A DNA stretch of 64,000 nt from Schistosoma haematobium. Lineage: Eukaryota > Platyhelminthes > Trematoda > Strigeidida > Schistosomatidae. Positions 44,501 to 56,401 of the stretch are shown here, piece by piece. Numbering within the stretch: position 1 is the first letter of the stretch; each line of letters opens with the position of its first letter. Position numbers and translations under genes: made by a program. The stretch covers positions 24,935,536-24,999,535 of the forward strand of contig NC_067198.1 of the NCBI RefSeq assembly GCF_000699445.3, given 5' to 3'. The notes below the pieces were generated by a model. The model saw only the letters and a list, made by a program, of their open reading frames with translations, had not been told where the DNA came from and did not search any database.

Positions 44501-45403
44501 GCTCAAGGGAAAACTGCTTAAGGTCGGTCACATACGGCCTTTTTGTGAGTAATTTTCGTGCTAGCTCCGTATTTATTGGAAACTTGCCGCCGGAGATGGA
44601 AGTCCGTCGGATAAGGTGAGGTGTGCATTTTTAGGGTCGAACTTTTCTAACCCACTTCTTCTTGTGGGAAAGCAGCATCGCTGTTATACTGGTTGTCTGA
44701 AGGAAACACCCTACTTCCATCACACCTCTGTACAGTCAGCAGTACAACTTCACCCTAGGATCTTGGGTTTGCTGCTTTTATTCTTGCCGCTCTTCAACTG
44801 ACATGGTAGGACCTTGAGGAACGATCGTTCTAGCCAGTATAGCTCGATTGGTTCATCACGATGGGCAAACCCTACCACCACGTCAATGTAACAGCAACGG
44901 TCGGGCTCGCAAAAATACATTCTTTACCCTCTTTCGAGTAGAATCATGGTACACACCTAGTCATCGATTTGCTTTGTATGAAAAGTATAGCATTTCATCA
45001 TAAATTTATGACATGGTAGTTTAACATAAAATGAAATATTGGAAATCCACTCGATCTATTTTGTAGGTACATCAACATATGTTTAGTTTATTAACTTATG
45101 TATAGGTTTAATATAACCTATACTCACAGGTATAGGAATATATGTTTATTCTTTGTAGTGCTATATATTGAGCTGAATATGAAACAGACATAGTACTCAT
45201 ACTTGAACTTATGTGTAAATAGCAAACTTTTATCTTTAAATGTCGTGTAATTATGTATTATTTAATTTAGTTGTCTTTTCTACTTGCCATTCTAGAGCAA
45301 AACAAAAAAGAAAACGAAAGGCAAATTATTAGTGGAAAGAGAAAATGATTATCAGTTTGGTGTTGATGATGCTCTCCCAGATGAGTATGATGATTTTATG
45401 TGA
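41595..45403 (+). CDS. EIF3J: Translation initiation factor eIF3 subunit J, 3' exons
   Basis: Six exons join in phase: 41595-41671, 42714-42942, 42981-43100, 43150-43188, 43236-43309 and 45296-45403. Introns are GT-AG; three are tiny (38, 49 and 47 nt) and the last is 2 kb. The product has the eIF3j plan: an acidic N-terminal part (DWDDEEDNAV, DSWDAEPP), a charged Lys/Glu helix (LSERLKLKEEQKRKEREEKLRREEE), the conserved ELGLLKDTFG segment, TKEDFNHLHSLLAAKIT, a Lys-rich stretch (KTKKKTKGK) and the acidic end DALPDEYDDFM. eIF3j binds the 40S decoding centre and promotes eIF3 recruitment. The first exon begins in phase 1, so at least one upstream exon with the ATG is missing; transposons crowd the upstream DNA. 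aataaa at 45500 is a likely poly(A) signal. Confidence 0.92.
44325..44925 (-). mobile_element. RTE-A 5'-leader fragment in EIF3J intron
   Basis: Matches the 5' leader and start of the endonuclease ORF of RTE-A copies A and B (compare 10720-11275 and 54040-54600) with moderate divergence: gggcggtta-cacttcccggt, gtgtgcatttttagggtcga, tcatcacgat-ggcaa words. Only the 5' part is present. LINE insertions normally lose the 5' end, so here the 3' part was removed later or the fragment moved by another route. It lies antisense inside the last EIF3J intron. Confidence 0.85.
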
Positions 45404-46862
45404 GAATGGGCAATTAAAGATTATTGTTTTTTATGAAAAATTATTTCCCTCTCAATAACCATCTCTGTCATTGTTTTTTTCACGCCTTGTTGTTTCTTCA
45501 ATAAAAATGGAACAACTATTTTTTTACACCAGTAGTGTGTAATTAAGGAATAAGTATGCTATAACTGCTTGAATTGATATATGGTTTGTACATTGAGATT
45601 TGTGCATACTATAGTTCTGTACTGTTAACTAAATATGTACGAGTTACTTTTCTTGTACATTCTCGCTCATGGTATCTTTTACATAGTCATATGTTTTTTT
45701 TCTAAATTATAAAGCTCAGTATGGTGTTAATCGAAAACAATTTAGTAGTATGTAGGGACAGAAATTTTGATCTCCTACTCTGTTCTCAGAATACTCTTCC
45801 TTTTCTTTTTCCTTAACACTCCATTTTAAATGTAGGTTCGGGTATTTTTGCTTTATTTATTTAGATTTCGAATTCTGTAATTGCACTAAATTTTTGCTCT
45901 ATGAATTTTACACATGAAAAGAAACATAACAACTAACGAAAACTAGAAAACGTTCACACATGTTAAAAAAATAAACGGAATACCGATCCATATTTCTTCT
46001 GCTTTCCAAGTAAAATCTCTTGAATATTCGTTTGGTTGCACTTTGTTATATTTATTTGGTGATTGTTAGATTTAAGGCAAAATAATATGTGAAAGTAAAA
46101 CTGGTTCAAAAAAACTAGATGAGTTAGTTGTTTTTCGAAAATATCCTGTAGTGAATGGTCAGTATTAAATTTAGGTCTTATTAGCTTGTCTGCACAATAG
46201 ACGGGAGTCATTTGTTTATAACTAATATTCAGACCAACAAATAGAAAAGCTACCTCGTTTACTCAGATATTTTATTACAAATCCTGTTACGGAAAATTGT
46301 GAGTCATTCATTTACATCCCGTACATATATAAAAAGATGATCGGGAGGAAACTTTTTAAAAGAATATAAGAAGTATTTTTACGATATGGAAAGTAGGCTG
46401 AAACATTGTGTAACAGGGATGAATCAAGCTTACCAGTCAGCTCTTAATTTATTAATCAGTGAGTAACCTGCATCCTACACGAGTATGTTTCTTTCACTAA
46501 GGGGAGTATTTCATCTTTCTGACTAGCTGTCATTTGCTATCGGTTCGTTCAAAAAAGATTATGTTAATGGGTCAGTCTTGTGAACAGTCAGGCACATTGC
46601 TTCACTACACATCATTAAACGGTCAGCATTCTACCAGGCTTAAGGTTGACCATTCCCAAACTCTCCTTCGTAACACATTTGCATAAGATCTGATCACAAC
46701 ATTGTCACTATGTTGCGACATTTAAAGTAGCTACTTGGAATTTGGGCGCTATCAAATAACAGAAGTCGCGCAACCTCTCGGACTCTCATCCAGATAGATG
46801 TTAAGTTTTAATTATTATGGTACATGGTTCCATATGTATGACTAGTAATTCATCTTACGAAT
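45404..46862. other. EIF3J 3' flank; no other gene seen
   Basis: Contains the aataaa at 45500-45505, 97 bases after the EIF3J stop, then AT-rich sequence with no recognised feature. Confidence 0.5.
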
Positions 46863-47310
46863 TACTACTGAGAGAAAAAGCTTAACGTGACTGCGATAAA
46901 ACATCCTGCTAATAGTGTCACTGCCAGGAAAGTTTTACTCACCTCGCGGCTGGGGTGTTGTCTACGAAACCGAGAGTACGAAAAGCGAATGTCCGACGCT
47001 TTAACTAGGTTGGGTATGGAAGATCCACCTAGGGAAGCCCTGATTCCGAATCGATGATGCACATCGGTTACAGGATCCTAAAGAAACAAATGGTGTATGA
47101 ACCTATTGCTGGTCACCGGCCACTATGGAACTGTACTTCCCAACATTGCTCGTCTAAGTTGTGGATTAGACCTCTAGGTCAAAAGCTCAGGCAGTGTCCC
47201 CCCTACCTGCTTCAGTTTTAGGTACCTGGGCACTATACCATCCCTCGCACAAATCAAACGGAGTTTGGTGCATATATATTTGGTGCCTCATTGTACCAAT
47301 GTTTGTGTGA
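46863..47310 (+). repeat. Dispersed repeat, copy 2 (inverted relative to copy 1)
   Basis: Reverse complement resembles 1-390 throughout with moderate divergence. Its right end (ttggtgcctcattgtaccaatgtttgtg, split here as two words) parallels the reverse of the RTE-B 3' end at about 50470-50500, extending the 3'-end sharing beyond what copy 1 shows, since copy 1 is cut by the window edge. Confidence 0.75.
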
Positions 47311-49206
47311 TTTCAGTATATTTCCAACGGTATGAGAACTAGTTTTCTATATGTTAATCCCTTCAGTCGAATGTTGTCTGGGTATGCAAGGCGAAAGAGG
47401 CCAGTCTAATGGTCAGTTATTGAAGAATCCAGGTAATATTTACTAGTGCATCGAATCCCAGTCTACTTGGTAAGATTTGTTAGAGTAAACCACCGTAAAT
47501 TTTGTGACTCAATAAAGCACAGTACCAGGCGTCTAGTTGCACCAAATATTTTGATAGTCTCGTGTCGTATCATAAACAAGTTCATACAGATACCTAGTCC
47601 TTGTGAATCCAAGCTTTGCCTTGTCTATCGTTCATTAGATAGTAGACTTCAGAATGAAATATCCTTCGGTGGTAAATGATCACTCCAATGTCTTACGTTA
47701 CTATTCAGTCAATTGGTCGAAGAGGGGAGAGGACTAGAACAACATAAGGAAATTTGTATTTACAGTTTACCAAGAACATCTCAACTTATGGCTTTGCGAC
47801 AATGTTATATTTCCACTCCAACTTAGCACGTCAATCATGAAAAAAATTACTGATATCGCAGCACTTATGCATGTCATGCTATCTAGGTAAATAAAGTACA
47901 ACTGGATTATGGATAACTTATGTAAACTAAATAAGTCTATAACAGTAAACGTTTAACTGGACTACATTAGTTACTAGCTGATCATTTATGTTTATGCAGT
48001 GTATACAAAAAGTGACTAAAAGTAATCAAAATTCCAAATAACACTATATAGACCCATAATCTTTCGTTTGCAGTTTTTCTTAAATAAACAGATGAGTGCA
48101 GCCGTAAATTGTTGCTAAGATCTTACGGGTTTCCCTAGAGAACAATTTAGTGCATAACAGAGTGACAAAGGAATCTTGTGTGTCCCATAGAATTGATAAT
48201 TCAATACAACGTCCTTATATGTCCTATGAAACGAGGCAAGTAGAAGAAAAGCAAATATGATTACTGTCGAAACCTGTTTAAATAAATTTCTACAAAAACG
48301 CAGATTTGTATGAATGATATCCATATGATTTAATTAAGCATTTCAATTCTTCAGAGAAAAGCTAGGTTAAGTGATGAGAAATATCAATCTTCAATTATTG
48401 AGGAGGGCATATTATGTTACTGATTCATATCTGAACGGTTAGGTATCTTATTATGACTTAAGTTAATTAGTGACAACACCCACATAGTATATAGTCTATA
48501 TCTGTTTAGGTTTACCAATGATTAATTCTTCTCAAGATACTTAATTTATGCTCAATAAGAAATGCACTATTTTTAATGTATATAATAAGGATTATTCTAA
48601 TTTAATATCTTATACTGACTATAATTATGCAACAACTAATAGGTTTCTAACGACAGATCTCAATGATGATATTATTAATAAAAAAATGATTCGATTTAGT
48701 ATTCGTCTGTTTTACAGGTAATCATTTAACTTTATAGAATTTTTCTAATAAATAATCCACTTAAATTATACTTTATTTTCGAGAAGACAATCAGTAAAAC
48801 TGAGAAAAAAACGTTCTCATTGACTAAATCAAAAACTATTCAGAAGAGAAAGGAAAGACAATTTTACTCTTTGAAAGTATTTATTATTAAGACTCGAAAA
48901 CACAGGGGAATCATGATGTAGACAGATTTGAAAATGATATGATATAAAATTTAATTCAACGGTATACTGTTTTTTAAATCTTATTACTTCTAATAATAAT
49001 TAAATCTTGTTCTTTTGTTCCATTTCAATAGTTGAATTTTGAACGAAGCGATTTTAGTGGTTCAGCTAAAAAAAAATTAAAAATTTACATATACGAAATA
49101 TATCCAATTAAATTCATTGGGACAAATATTGTGTTAATAATACGAATGTGACCATTTATAAATTAATGCTTGTAAACACGAAATGAAAATATTTAAACAA
49201 TGCTTA
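47311..49206. other. No gene seen
   Basis: AT-rich sequence; only short open frames (for example 47446-47679) without recognisable motifs. Confidence 0.4.
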
Positions 49207-49509
49207 TGCAGTGAACAAGAACACGAGTGGGAACAATCGTGTGCATTTGACACGAAATTACAGAGCATCTCACTAAAATCTGAGAACCATATAGTAAATC
49301 TTTAGTTTGCAAAATATCAATCCATCATCTCAAAATTCACTGTTCCTTTTGCAAATATCAGTCCATTGTCTCAGATTTCACTGTTCAGGCATTTTCATAC
49401 CAATCGCGTTCCGTTTTCTTTCTTTCCTTATCGATTTTCTACTGAAATACATTCTATGCCTGACCACCGTTATGCACTACTTATATGGATATCAGTAACC
49501 CACACCACA
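49207..49509 (-). repeat. Solo LTR related to Gypsy-2
   Basis: On the minus strand it runs from tgtggtgtgggtta to ctcgtgttcttgttcactgca, paralleling the Gypsy-2 LTR (tgtggtgcgtgctact to cccgtgtt-ttcttcactaca) with clear divergence and internal matches (gatttactatatggtt). 303 bp, flanked by the 4-bp duplication ctta (49203-49206, 49510-49513). No internal region nearby, so it is the product of LTR-LTR recombination. Confidence 0.88.
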
Positions 49510-49685
49510 CTTATACCTACTATTTAGAATTCAATAGTTTTTAAAGTATAATACATTTTAAAGGGTTTGGTTCAAGGTAAGATTGATTTCTTATTTTAGT
49601 TTGGCAGATACAAAACCATTCACAGGATCACATTACACAGAATTAAATCGACCATATCTGCATCAACAAAAAGTTCAAGAGGACG

Positions 49686-50450
49686 ATGGAGGATGTAAGA
49701 ACCAAGAGAGGAGATGATATAGCATCAAATCATCACTTGCTGGTCGCCAAGATGAAATTGAAACTCAAAAAGCACTGGACAACGTCACAAAAGTTTAATA
49801 CGGCTTTTCTTCGAAGTACTGACAAACCAAACGAATTCAAGATAACCCTCAGCAATAGGTTCCAGGTCTTTCATGATCTACTCAATAGAGAGGGAACTAC
49901 TATGGAGAACAACTGGAAAGGGATCAAAGAGGCAATCACTTCAACATGTCATGAGGTTCTGGACCACAAGAAGCACCATCACAAGGAATGGATAACTGTT
50001 GATACATTGGATATGATTGAAGAAATGAGGAACAAGAAGGCAGCAATCAATATCAGCCGAACAAGAGCAGATAAAGCCATGGCACAAACCGAACACACAG
50101 AAGTAAACGAGCAGGTGAAGAGTAGCATCAGAACCGGCAAACGTAAATATGTGGAAGATCTAGCAATGACGGGGGAAAAGGCTGCAAGAGAAGGAATCAT
50201 AAGACAATTGTATGATGCAAGAAGAAACTCCCTGGAAATCATCGTAAACCAGAACGACCAATGAAAAACAAGGAAGGCAAAGTAATCGCCAACGTTGAAG
50301 AACAGCGAAACAGGTGGGAAGAGCACTTCAAAGAACTCTTGAATCGACCAGCTTCACTGCACCAAACCAACATCGAAGTAGTAACCACCGACCTCCCAAT
50401 CGATGTTGGCCCACCAACAATAGAAGAGACCAGCATGATCATCAGAAAAA
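49686..50450 (+). pseudogene. RTE-C endonuclease end and linker
   Basis: Frame 49686-50264 reads MEDVRTKRGDDIASNHHLLVA (end of endonuclease), MKLKLKKHWTT, FNTAFLR, ENNWKGIKEAITSTCHEVL and HHHKEWITVDTLDMI, standard in RTE-type LINEs. A -1/+2 frame change near 50262 leads to KVIANVEEQRNRWEEHFKEL and LPIDVGPPTIEETSMIIRK, which breaks off at the RTE-B insertion. The continuation SGKAAGPENIPAEALK is found at 55024. Confidence 0.85.
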
Positions 50451-52082
50451 TTATTTATTTATTTGAACACATAAATATTGGTACAAGAGAGCACCAATGT
50501 ATATGCGCCACACAAAACAATGAGAATTCGAAGAGAAAGAAAAAAGGTGAGGAGCGTGAAAGAAAAGAACAATAACGAAGAGGTTGGTGTAAGGTAGTGT
50601 AGTAATAATAATAGTAATAATGGGGGAACGGAAAGGTAAAATCAGAAATCTTTCAGTTAAGGGAGACACAACCACTTTTTATGAAGAGAGTAAAAGAAGG
50701 TTACAGCACGATCGCCACTGGCTTTTACTCTGAGCCATATCTGATAACGTCTCCAGCCACTGTGTAGCACCATCTCTCGGACCTCAACCTGGGAGTCGTG
50801 AAGGACCAACACAAGCCAGTTCTTTGCAGCTTTCTTTCATACCACGACACCATGTCATATATTGACCACCTCTCCGCTTCTTTCAACCAGTCCCAGAGCC
50901 GGCAAATAATGCACGACGTGGAACTCTCTGGGACGACATTCGGAGAACATGTCCAAGCCACCGAAGTTGGTGTTTCAAGATGGTGACACCAATTCAATTA
51001 TCATCTCTGTGCCCGAACACACGATGCCGAACCTCTGCGTTACTGACATGCTGTTGCCACTGGATGCCAGCAATCCTTTAGAGACAGCGATGATCGAACA
51101 CAGAGTCGTCTAACGTCCTCAACTCGGAGAGGCCAGGTTTCACAGTCAGTCAGCTACAACGTAGGACCAGGCACATATGTGCATCGGTCCAGGTTGCCAT
51201 ACCGCATCAGCACAACGAGATGAACACCGGATTCATAGCAGTGGTTAGGTCAAAGGAGAGAAAGATTGCATATAAGGATACAGTACAGGAAGAAAGAATT
51301 AGTTAGTAGAAAGAAAGATCTGAAGTGATTTTAATCTCTTAGTTTAAGGGAAGACCGGGAGTGTATACACCGACGCCATTGTGATCGACTCTGAGCCATG
51401 TCACCAAGAGTCTCCAACCATTGGTTACGAAAGTCACGCGGACCCCAACCAAGTAGTCTGCATCTACCAACATGGCTCAGACTATAAGTTAGTGTCTTCA
51501 AGCACTGATGCCACGTTTTGGTTTGGCGCCCCTAACTTTCTTCCAACCAACTCCAATACCGGATAGCATTGTACGTCGTGGTAGTCGGTGTTCAGACATA
51601 CGTAGCACGTGGCCCAACCATCTCAGTCGATGAAGATTCATAACCTCATCAACTGATTTACCACCATTTCCTAATACCCTGCGTCTAACCTCACTATTAC
51701 TTACACGGTGATACCAGCAGATGCCCGCAATATTTCTAAGGCATCTGTGGTCTGTGGGCTGATCAGACTTCCAAGATAAGTGAAGTTGTCAACGCGTTCG
51801 ACTGCTTCACTCCCTGTCCTTAGTTCAGATGTTGACGCAGACCAGTCCTGAAGCAATAACTTGCACTTAGAGGGAGAGAAGCGCATTCCAAATATTCTGG
51901 CATTGTTGCTTAGTGCTACCAAAAGACTCTGCATTTTGTCAGAGTCTTCACCAAACAGGACTTCTGTGGTACGCCTTTCAATGACAGACACTGCCACAGA
52001 ATCTCGCGGTCTACAGATTCAAATGCTGCTTTTAAGTCAAGAAAGACCACCATTGTCGGACGTCGATAAGTATGCCTGTGTT

Positions 52083-53125
52083 CTAGAACCTGACGAATGG
52101 TGAATATGTGGTCGATGCAGCCACGACCAGGTCTGAAGCCAGCTTGATTCTCTCGTGTTTGCAGTTCACGAGTCTTAGGCGTCTGATAATTATCGAGGCT
52201 AGTATTTTAGATACTATATTAATTAAACTAATCCCTCTGTGGTTGTCACAGGATGATTTTGCCCCTTTCTTATATATTGGGACGATAAGTGATTGTGACC
52301 AGTTAGATGGGATAACGTCTAATTCCCAGATCTTAGCTAAAATATTAGTCAACCTAATCGCTAAAATTGGACCACCATCCTTGAAGACTTCTGGAGCCAA
52401 TCCATCTGGACCAGCTGCCCTTCCTCGTTTCAGATTAACTATAGCCTTTTGAACTTCAGCAAGAGTTGGGGGACCTACTTCAATGTTCCATTCACACTGT
52501 CTGGGAATGGAGGGTAGTTGTAGAGTAGCTGAAAGCCAGTTGAACTGTTCTCTGAAATGTTCCGCCCATCGTTCTAAACGTCTGGACTGGGAGCAGATGA
52601 GAGTATCGTCTTTTTCCGATATAATCTCACTTACACTTGACTTATTAATTCCAGTTTCTTTTATTAGTCTGTAAAGCTGTCTTGTGTTCCCTATAGTCGC
52701 CGCTTTTTCCATCTCTTTTGCTTTCATTGCCCACCACTGCTTACGGTCGTTTCTTAGACTTTTTCTTAACCTAGATCTGATTTGTTGTCGCTCTTCATCA
52801 TGTTCGGAACCTGATGGGACAAGTTTGCGAGAATCCATCAGTGCAATAGACCTTGAGGAAATCCATTGGTTCTTCGTACCCTGTGGTTTAAATCACTGAT
52901 AGATGTCACTGCTGTTTCCACAGCTGCTTGTATGTCTTTCCAAGCAACATCTGGGTCAGCCTCGTCTTCAGAACTACCTAATTGTGACCTCAGTTGTTCC
53001 TCGAACCTACTTTTGGTTTCCTCGTTACTCAACTCAGTTCGAATGGGTCTTTTTACTGAGGCTTTTTTGTGTCCAGTGAGGCGCAAGCAGATGCGTTCCC
53101 GTATTAGGACGTGGTCGGAGTCCAA
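52083..53125 (-). pseudogene. RTE-A linker and RT fingers (copy B)
   Basis: Same two overlapping frames as copy A (53125-52838 and 52838-52083), almost residue for residue (GPPTLAEVQKAIVNLKRGRA, IVPIYKKGAKSSCDNHRG). The frame changes fall at the identical positions. The RT palm that should follow is deleted, so this copy cannot encode an RT. Confidence 0.85.
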
Positions 53126-53387
53126 GCAGGTACTCCAGAATGAGCGACAATCTTCTACCGACCCTCTCCAACGGTGACTGATGGCAATATAGTCTATTTA
53201 AGTCCATCGTTGGTTTGGTGTAGGGGTCGCCATGTTAGACGATGTCTCTCCTTATGCTTAAAATTTGTGTTTGCTAAAAATAAACGATTGTCTGAGCACA
53301 GTTGCTGCAGACGGTCACCATTATCTGTTCGCTGTGCTGGAATGCTAAAATATCCACCTAAATGCCTTTCTGTTTGGTTTAAGCTAC

Positions 53388-54269
53388 CTATCTGAGCATT
53401 AAAGTCACCCCTATGAGTACTATGTCTGAGCGTTTAGCTTTCTGAAGAAGTTCAGAAAGCTTTCTGTAAAATTCATCTTTCACATCATCTGAGCTGCAGT
53501 CAGTGGGAGCGTAGGCAGAAACGACGAAAAGGCAACGACGTGTGTCCCTATCCTTCCGAGTTCTTACGGAGCCGTTTAGCCGAACAGCACATAGACGACT
53601 GTTGATGGGGATCCACTCTAGCAGTGCTTGTTCCGCCCTCATGCTTAGTGCTATGCCTACACCTGCCAGTCCACGAGAACTGGCCATCGGGTCACCAGAT
53701 ACACGGAGAGTGCATCTCGTTGGCTCTCCGTTTTGGCGAGGTGAGGTCAAGTGAATGACCACACTGGAATCCTGTATGCGTGTTTCGGAGACACAGCATA
53801 CATCAATGGAAAGAGACTCTAGGGTTTTAGCCAAGGAAGCCTGCTGACCGATTTGACATAGGGTGCGTACGTTGAAGGCTCCAATGTGTAGTTTGGAGAG
53901 AGGTTTCAGTAGACCTGGGATAGAGTTTTGAGCACTAGAATCGTTGGCTATGGTGACACTTGAGGAGGAAGCCGAGAGAGGAAGTTTAGAGTTGGAAGTC
54001 GATGTAGGAGGAATAATAGGAATTGAAGAGGAAGGTTGATTATGAATACAGTGGTCTCGGGTGCTGTTAGAGGTATGAGGGCGGTTAACACTTCCCGGTT
54101 GCCCACACCGTGGAAGGGTTCTTCTGGAAGTACCTGAAAAGGAAATTGGATTAGAGGCGGTCTCAGTGACCTGAGAGCGTGACCGCAGTGCCCAAGGGAC
54201 AACTGCTTGAGGCCGGTCGCGCACGGCCTTTTCGTGGGAGGTTTTTGACGTGTTAGCTCCGTTCTTCAA
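53388..54269 (-). pseudogene. RTE-A endonuclease (copy B), frameshifted
   Basis: 293-codon frame matching copy A's endonuclease from its ATG through DIVLIG, then diverging after a one-base deletion in a C run near 53408, just before the GDFNAQ motif. That lesion is private to copy B and so postdates the split from copy A. Confidence 0.85.
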
Positions 54270-55020
54270 AGGGCCTTACCACAGGAGACGGAAATCCGTG
54301 AGGTAAGGTGAGGTGTGCATTTTTAGGGTCGACCTTTTCTAACCCCACCCCTCCTTGTGGGAAGGCAGCATCGCTGTCATGCTGGTTGTCTGAAGGAAAC
54401 ACCTTACTGCTGTCACACCTCTGTACAGTCAGCAGTACGACTTCGCCTTCGGACCTTGGGTTTGTTGCTTTTAGTTTTACCGCTCTTCAACCGACCTGTC
54501 TGACATGGTAGGACCTTGAGGAACGGTTGTTCCAGCCAGTATAGCTCGGTTGCTTCATCACGATAGGCAAGCCCGACCACCACGTCAAGGTAGCAACAAC
54601 GGTCGGTCGGTTTCACAAGCATAGAGCAAAACTGCTCTCACCAACGCGTTGTAGATCCGACATTTTACAGCCAGACTAACATCACGAAGGCACCAAAGAT
54701 GGCCCAGATTGGCATAAGCCGCTCTGGCTTTCACTATACGTGCATTAATCTCATCACTCACACTCCCACCAGCACTTATGCAGCTACCCAGATACACGAA
54801 CTTCTCGACTATTTCTATCGCGAGTCAATCTTTCTCGAGTTTAGAACAACCTACGAAGTATGACGGAAGCCAATAGCTTGGACGCAATCGGAAGTAGACT
54901 TATCCTCCGATAGTTGTTACAGGAACGACGTGAACCGTTTTTTAAAGATAGGGACAACTATTGACTCATTCCATGACGTTGGTACACTCTCTAGTTCCCA
55001 AACCTTTGTAAACAACGCCG

Positions 55021-56063
55021 TCAAGAGCGGCAAAGCAGCGGGACCAGAAAACATTCCAGCAGAGGCACTAAAGACAGATGTAGCAGTAACTGCAATGTAC
55101 TCCACATTCTCTTCAGCAAGATTTGGGATGAAGAACAAGTACCGACAGACTGGAAAGAAGAACACCTGATCAAGATACCGAAGAAAGGCGATCTCAGCAA
55201 GTGTGAGGACTACAAAGGCATCACTATTCTCTCAATACCAGGTAAAGTCTGCAACTGGGTATTGTTAAACGGAATGAAGGACTCTGTAGACGCTCAGCTT
55301 CGAGACCAGCAGGCTGGATTTCGTAAGGATCGATCGTGTACAAACCAAATCGCAACACTACGGATCATTGTGCAACAATCTATTGAATGGAATTTATCAC
55401 TAAATCAACTTCATTGACTACGAGAAAGCATTTGATCGCGTGAACAGAACATTATAGAAACGTCTTCGACATACGGCGTGCCTGAGATAGTCAATATGAT
55501 ATGGAACTCCTATGATGGATTAAACTGCAAAATTGTGCATGGAGGACAGCTGACAGACTCGTTTGAAGTAAAGACCGGTGTCAGGCAAGGTTGCTTACAC
55601 TCACCATTACTCTTTCTCCTGGCGATCGACTGGATCATGAAAACTTCGACATCCGGAGGGAGGCATGGGATGCAGTGGACAGATAGGATGCAGCTGTGTG
55701 ACTTCCCAGATGATATGGCTCTTCTGTCACACACGCAACAACAAATGCCGGAGAAGACAACCGGTGTAGCAGAAGTAGGTCTCAACATGCACAAAGGGAA
55801 AAGCAAGATTCTCCGATACAACAAAACATGCATCAATAGAATCACACTCCACGGAGAAGCTTTGAAAGATGTGAAAAGCTTTACATATCTGCGCAGCATC
55901 ATCGATGAACACGGTGGATCTGATGCATATGTGAATGCGAGGATCGGCAAGGCAAGAGCAGCATATTTACAACTGAAGAACATCTGGAACTCAAAACAAC
56001 TGTCAACCAACACCAAGGTCAGAATTTTCAATACAAATGTCAAAACAGTTCTACTGTATGGGG
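55021..56063 (+). pseudogene. RTE-C reverse transcriptase
   Basis: RT of the host RTE-C in several frames: SGKAAGPENIPAEALK (55024), after a frame change HLIKIPKKGDLSKCEDYKG and GFRKDRSCTNQIATLRIIVQ, a damaged motif A (YEKAFDRVN near 55420) and from 55478 an open 190-codon stretch with KIVHGGQLTDSFEVKTGVRQGC (motif B), DFPDDMALLSH (motif C as FPDD, where LINEs usually have ADD), SFTYLRSIIDEHGGSD and LSTNTKVRIFNTNVKTVLLYG. It ends at the Gypsy-2 insertion, and the sequence continues with [10 protein letters not shown] at 60519. Confidence 0.85.
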
Positions 56064-56376
56064 TGTGGTGCGTGCTACTTACATTGATATAAGTAGTATA
56101 TAACGTGAGTCAAAAGAACGTAATGTCTGGCAGCAGAAGATGGAGAAGATCAAGAAAGAAGAGCGAGGAAACAATGGAATTTGTAAGAAATCGCATGAAC
56201 AATGAAATGCGAGACAATGGATTGATGTTTGCAAAAGCAACAGTCCGGTTTGATATGATAGAATGATATTTTGCAAATTAACGATTTACTATATGGTTTT
56301 TCTATTTTACCAAGTAATTCTGTAATTTGTCCTAAATACAATTTGGCTGTCCTCACCCGTGTTATTCTTCACTACA
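56064..56376 (+). repeat. Gypsy-2 5' LTR
   Basis: 313 bp, tgtggtgcgtgctact to cgtgttattcttcactaca. Typical TG...CA ends. The following tggtgtcgctgcc (56379-) is the primer-binding-site candidate; tRNA not assigned. Confidence 0.95.
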
Positions 56377-56401
56377 TTTGGTGTCGCTGCCTCCACTAAG
56401 G

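Larger units (their letters stand above)
51145..54608 (-). mobile_element. RTE-A LINE (copy B), full ends, two internal deletions
   Basis: Flanked by ggtttcaca (51136-51144 and 54609-54617); removing it rejoins the RTE-B frame (LLYACETWPL). Both LINE ends are present, including a 5' leader slightly longer than copy A's. Two internal gaps relative to copy A: about 200 bp at 51752 (RT C-terminus, short filler) and about 240 bp at 51963 (RT palm including YADD, act microhomology). The endonuclease frame (54269-53388) has an extra one-base loss in a C run near 53408. Shared frameshifts with copy A show common descent from a defective parent. Confidence 0.92.
50451..55020 (-). mobile_element. RTE-B LINE inserted in RTE-C, itself interrupted
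   Basis: Minus-strand RTE family distinct from A and C. The 3' UTR and C-terminus occupy 50451-51144: GVTILKHQLRWLGHVLRMSSQ, RRALFAGSGTGWKKRRGGQYMTW, WGPRDGATQWLETLSDMAQSK. The upstream part occupies 54609-55020: FTKVWELESVPTSWNESIVVP (RT fingers) and VYLGSCISAGGSVSDEINA, joined by an internal deletion that removed the RT palm. Copy B of RTE-A sits between them. The 3' end (50451) has a ttatttattt tail; its target duplication in RTE-C is not evident. Confidence 0.85.
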
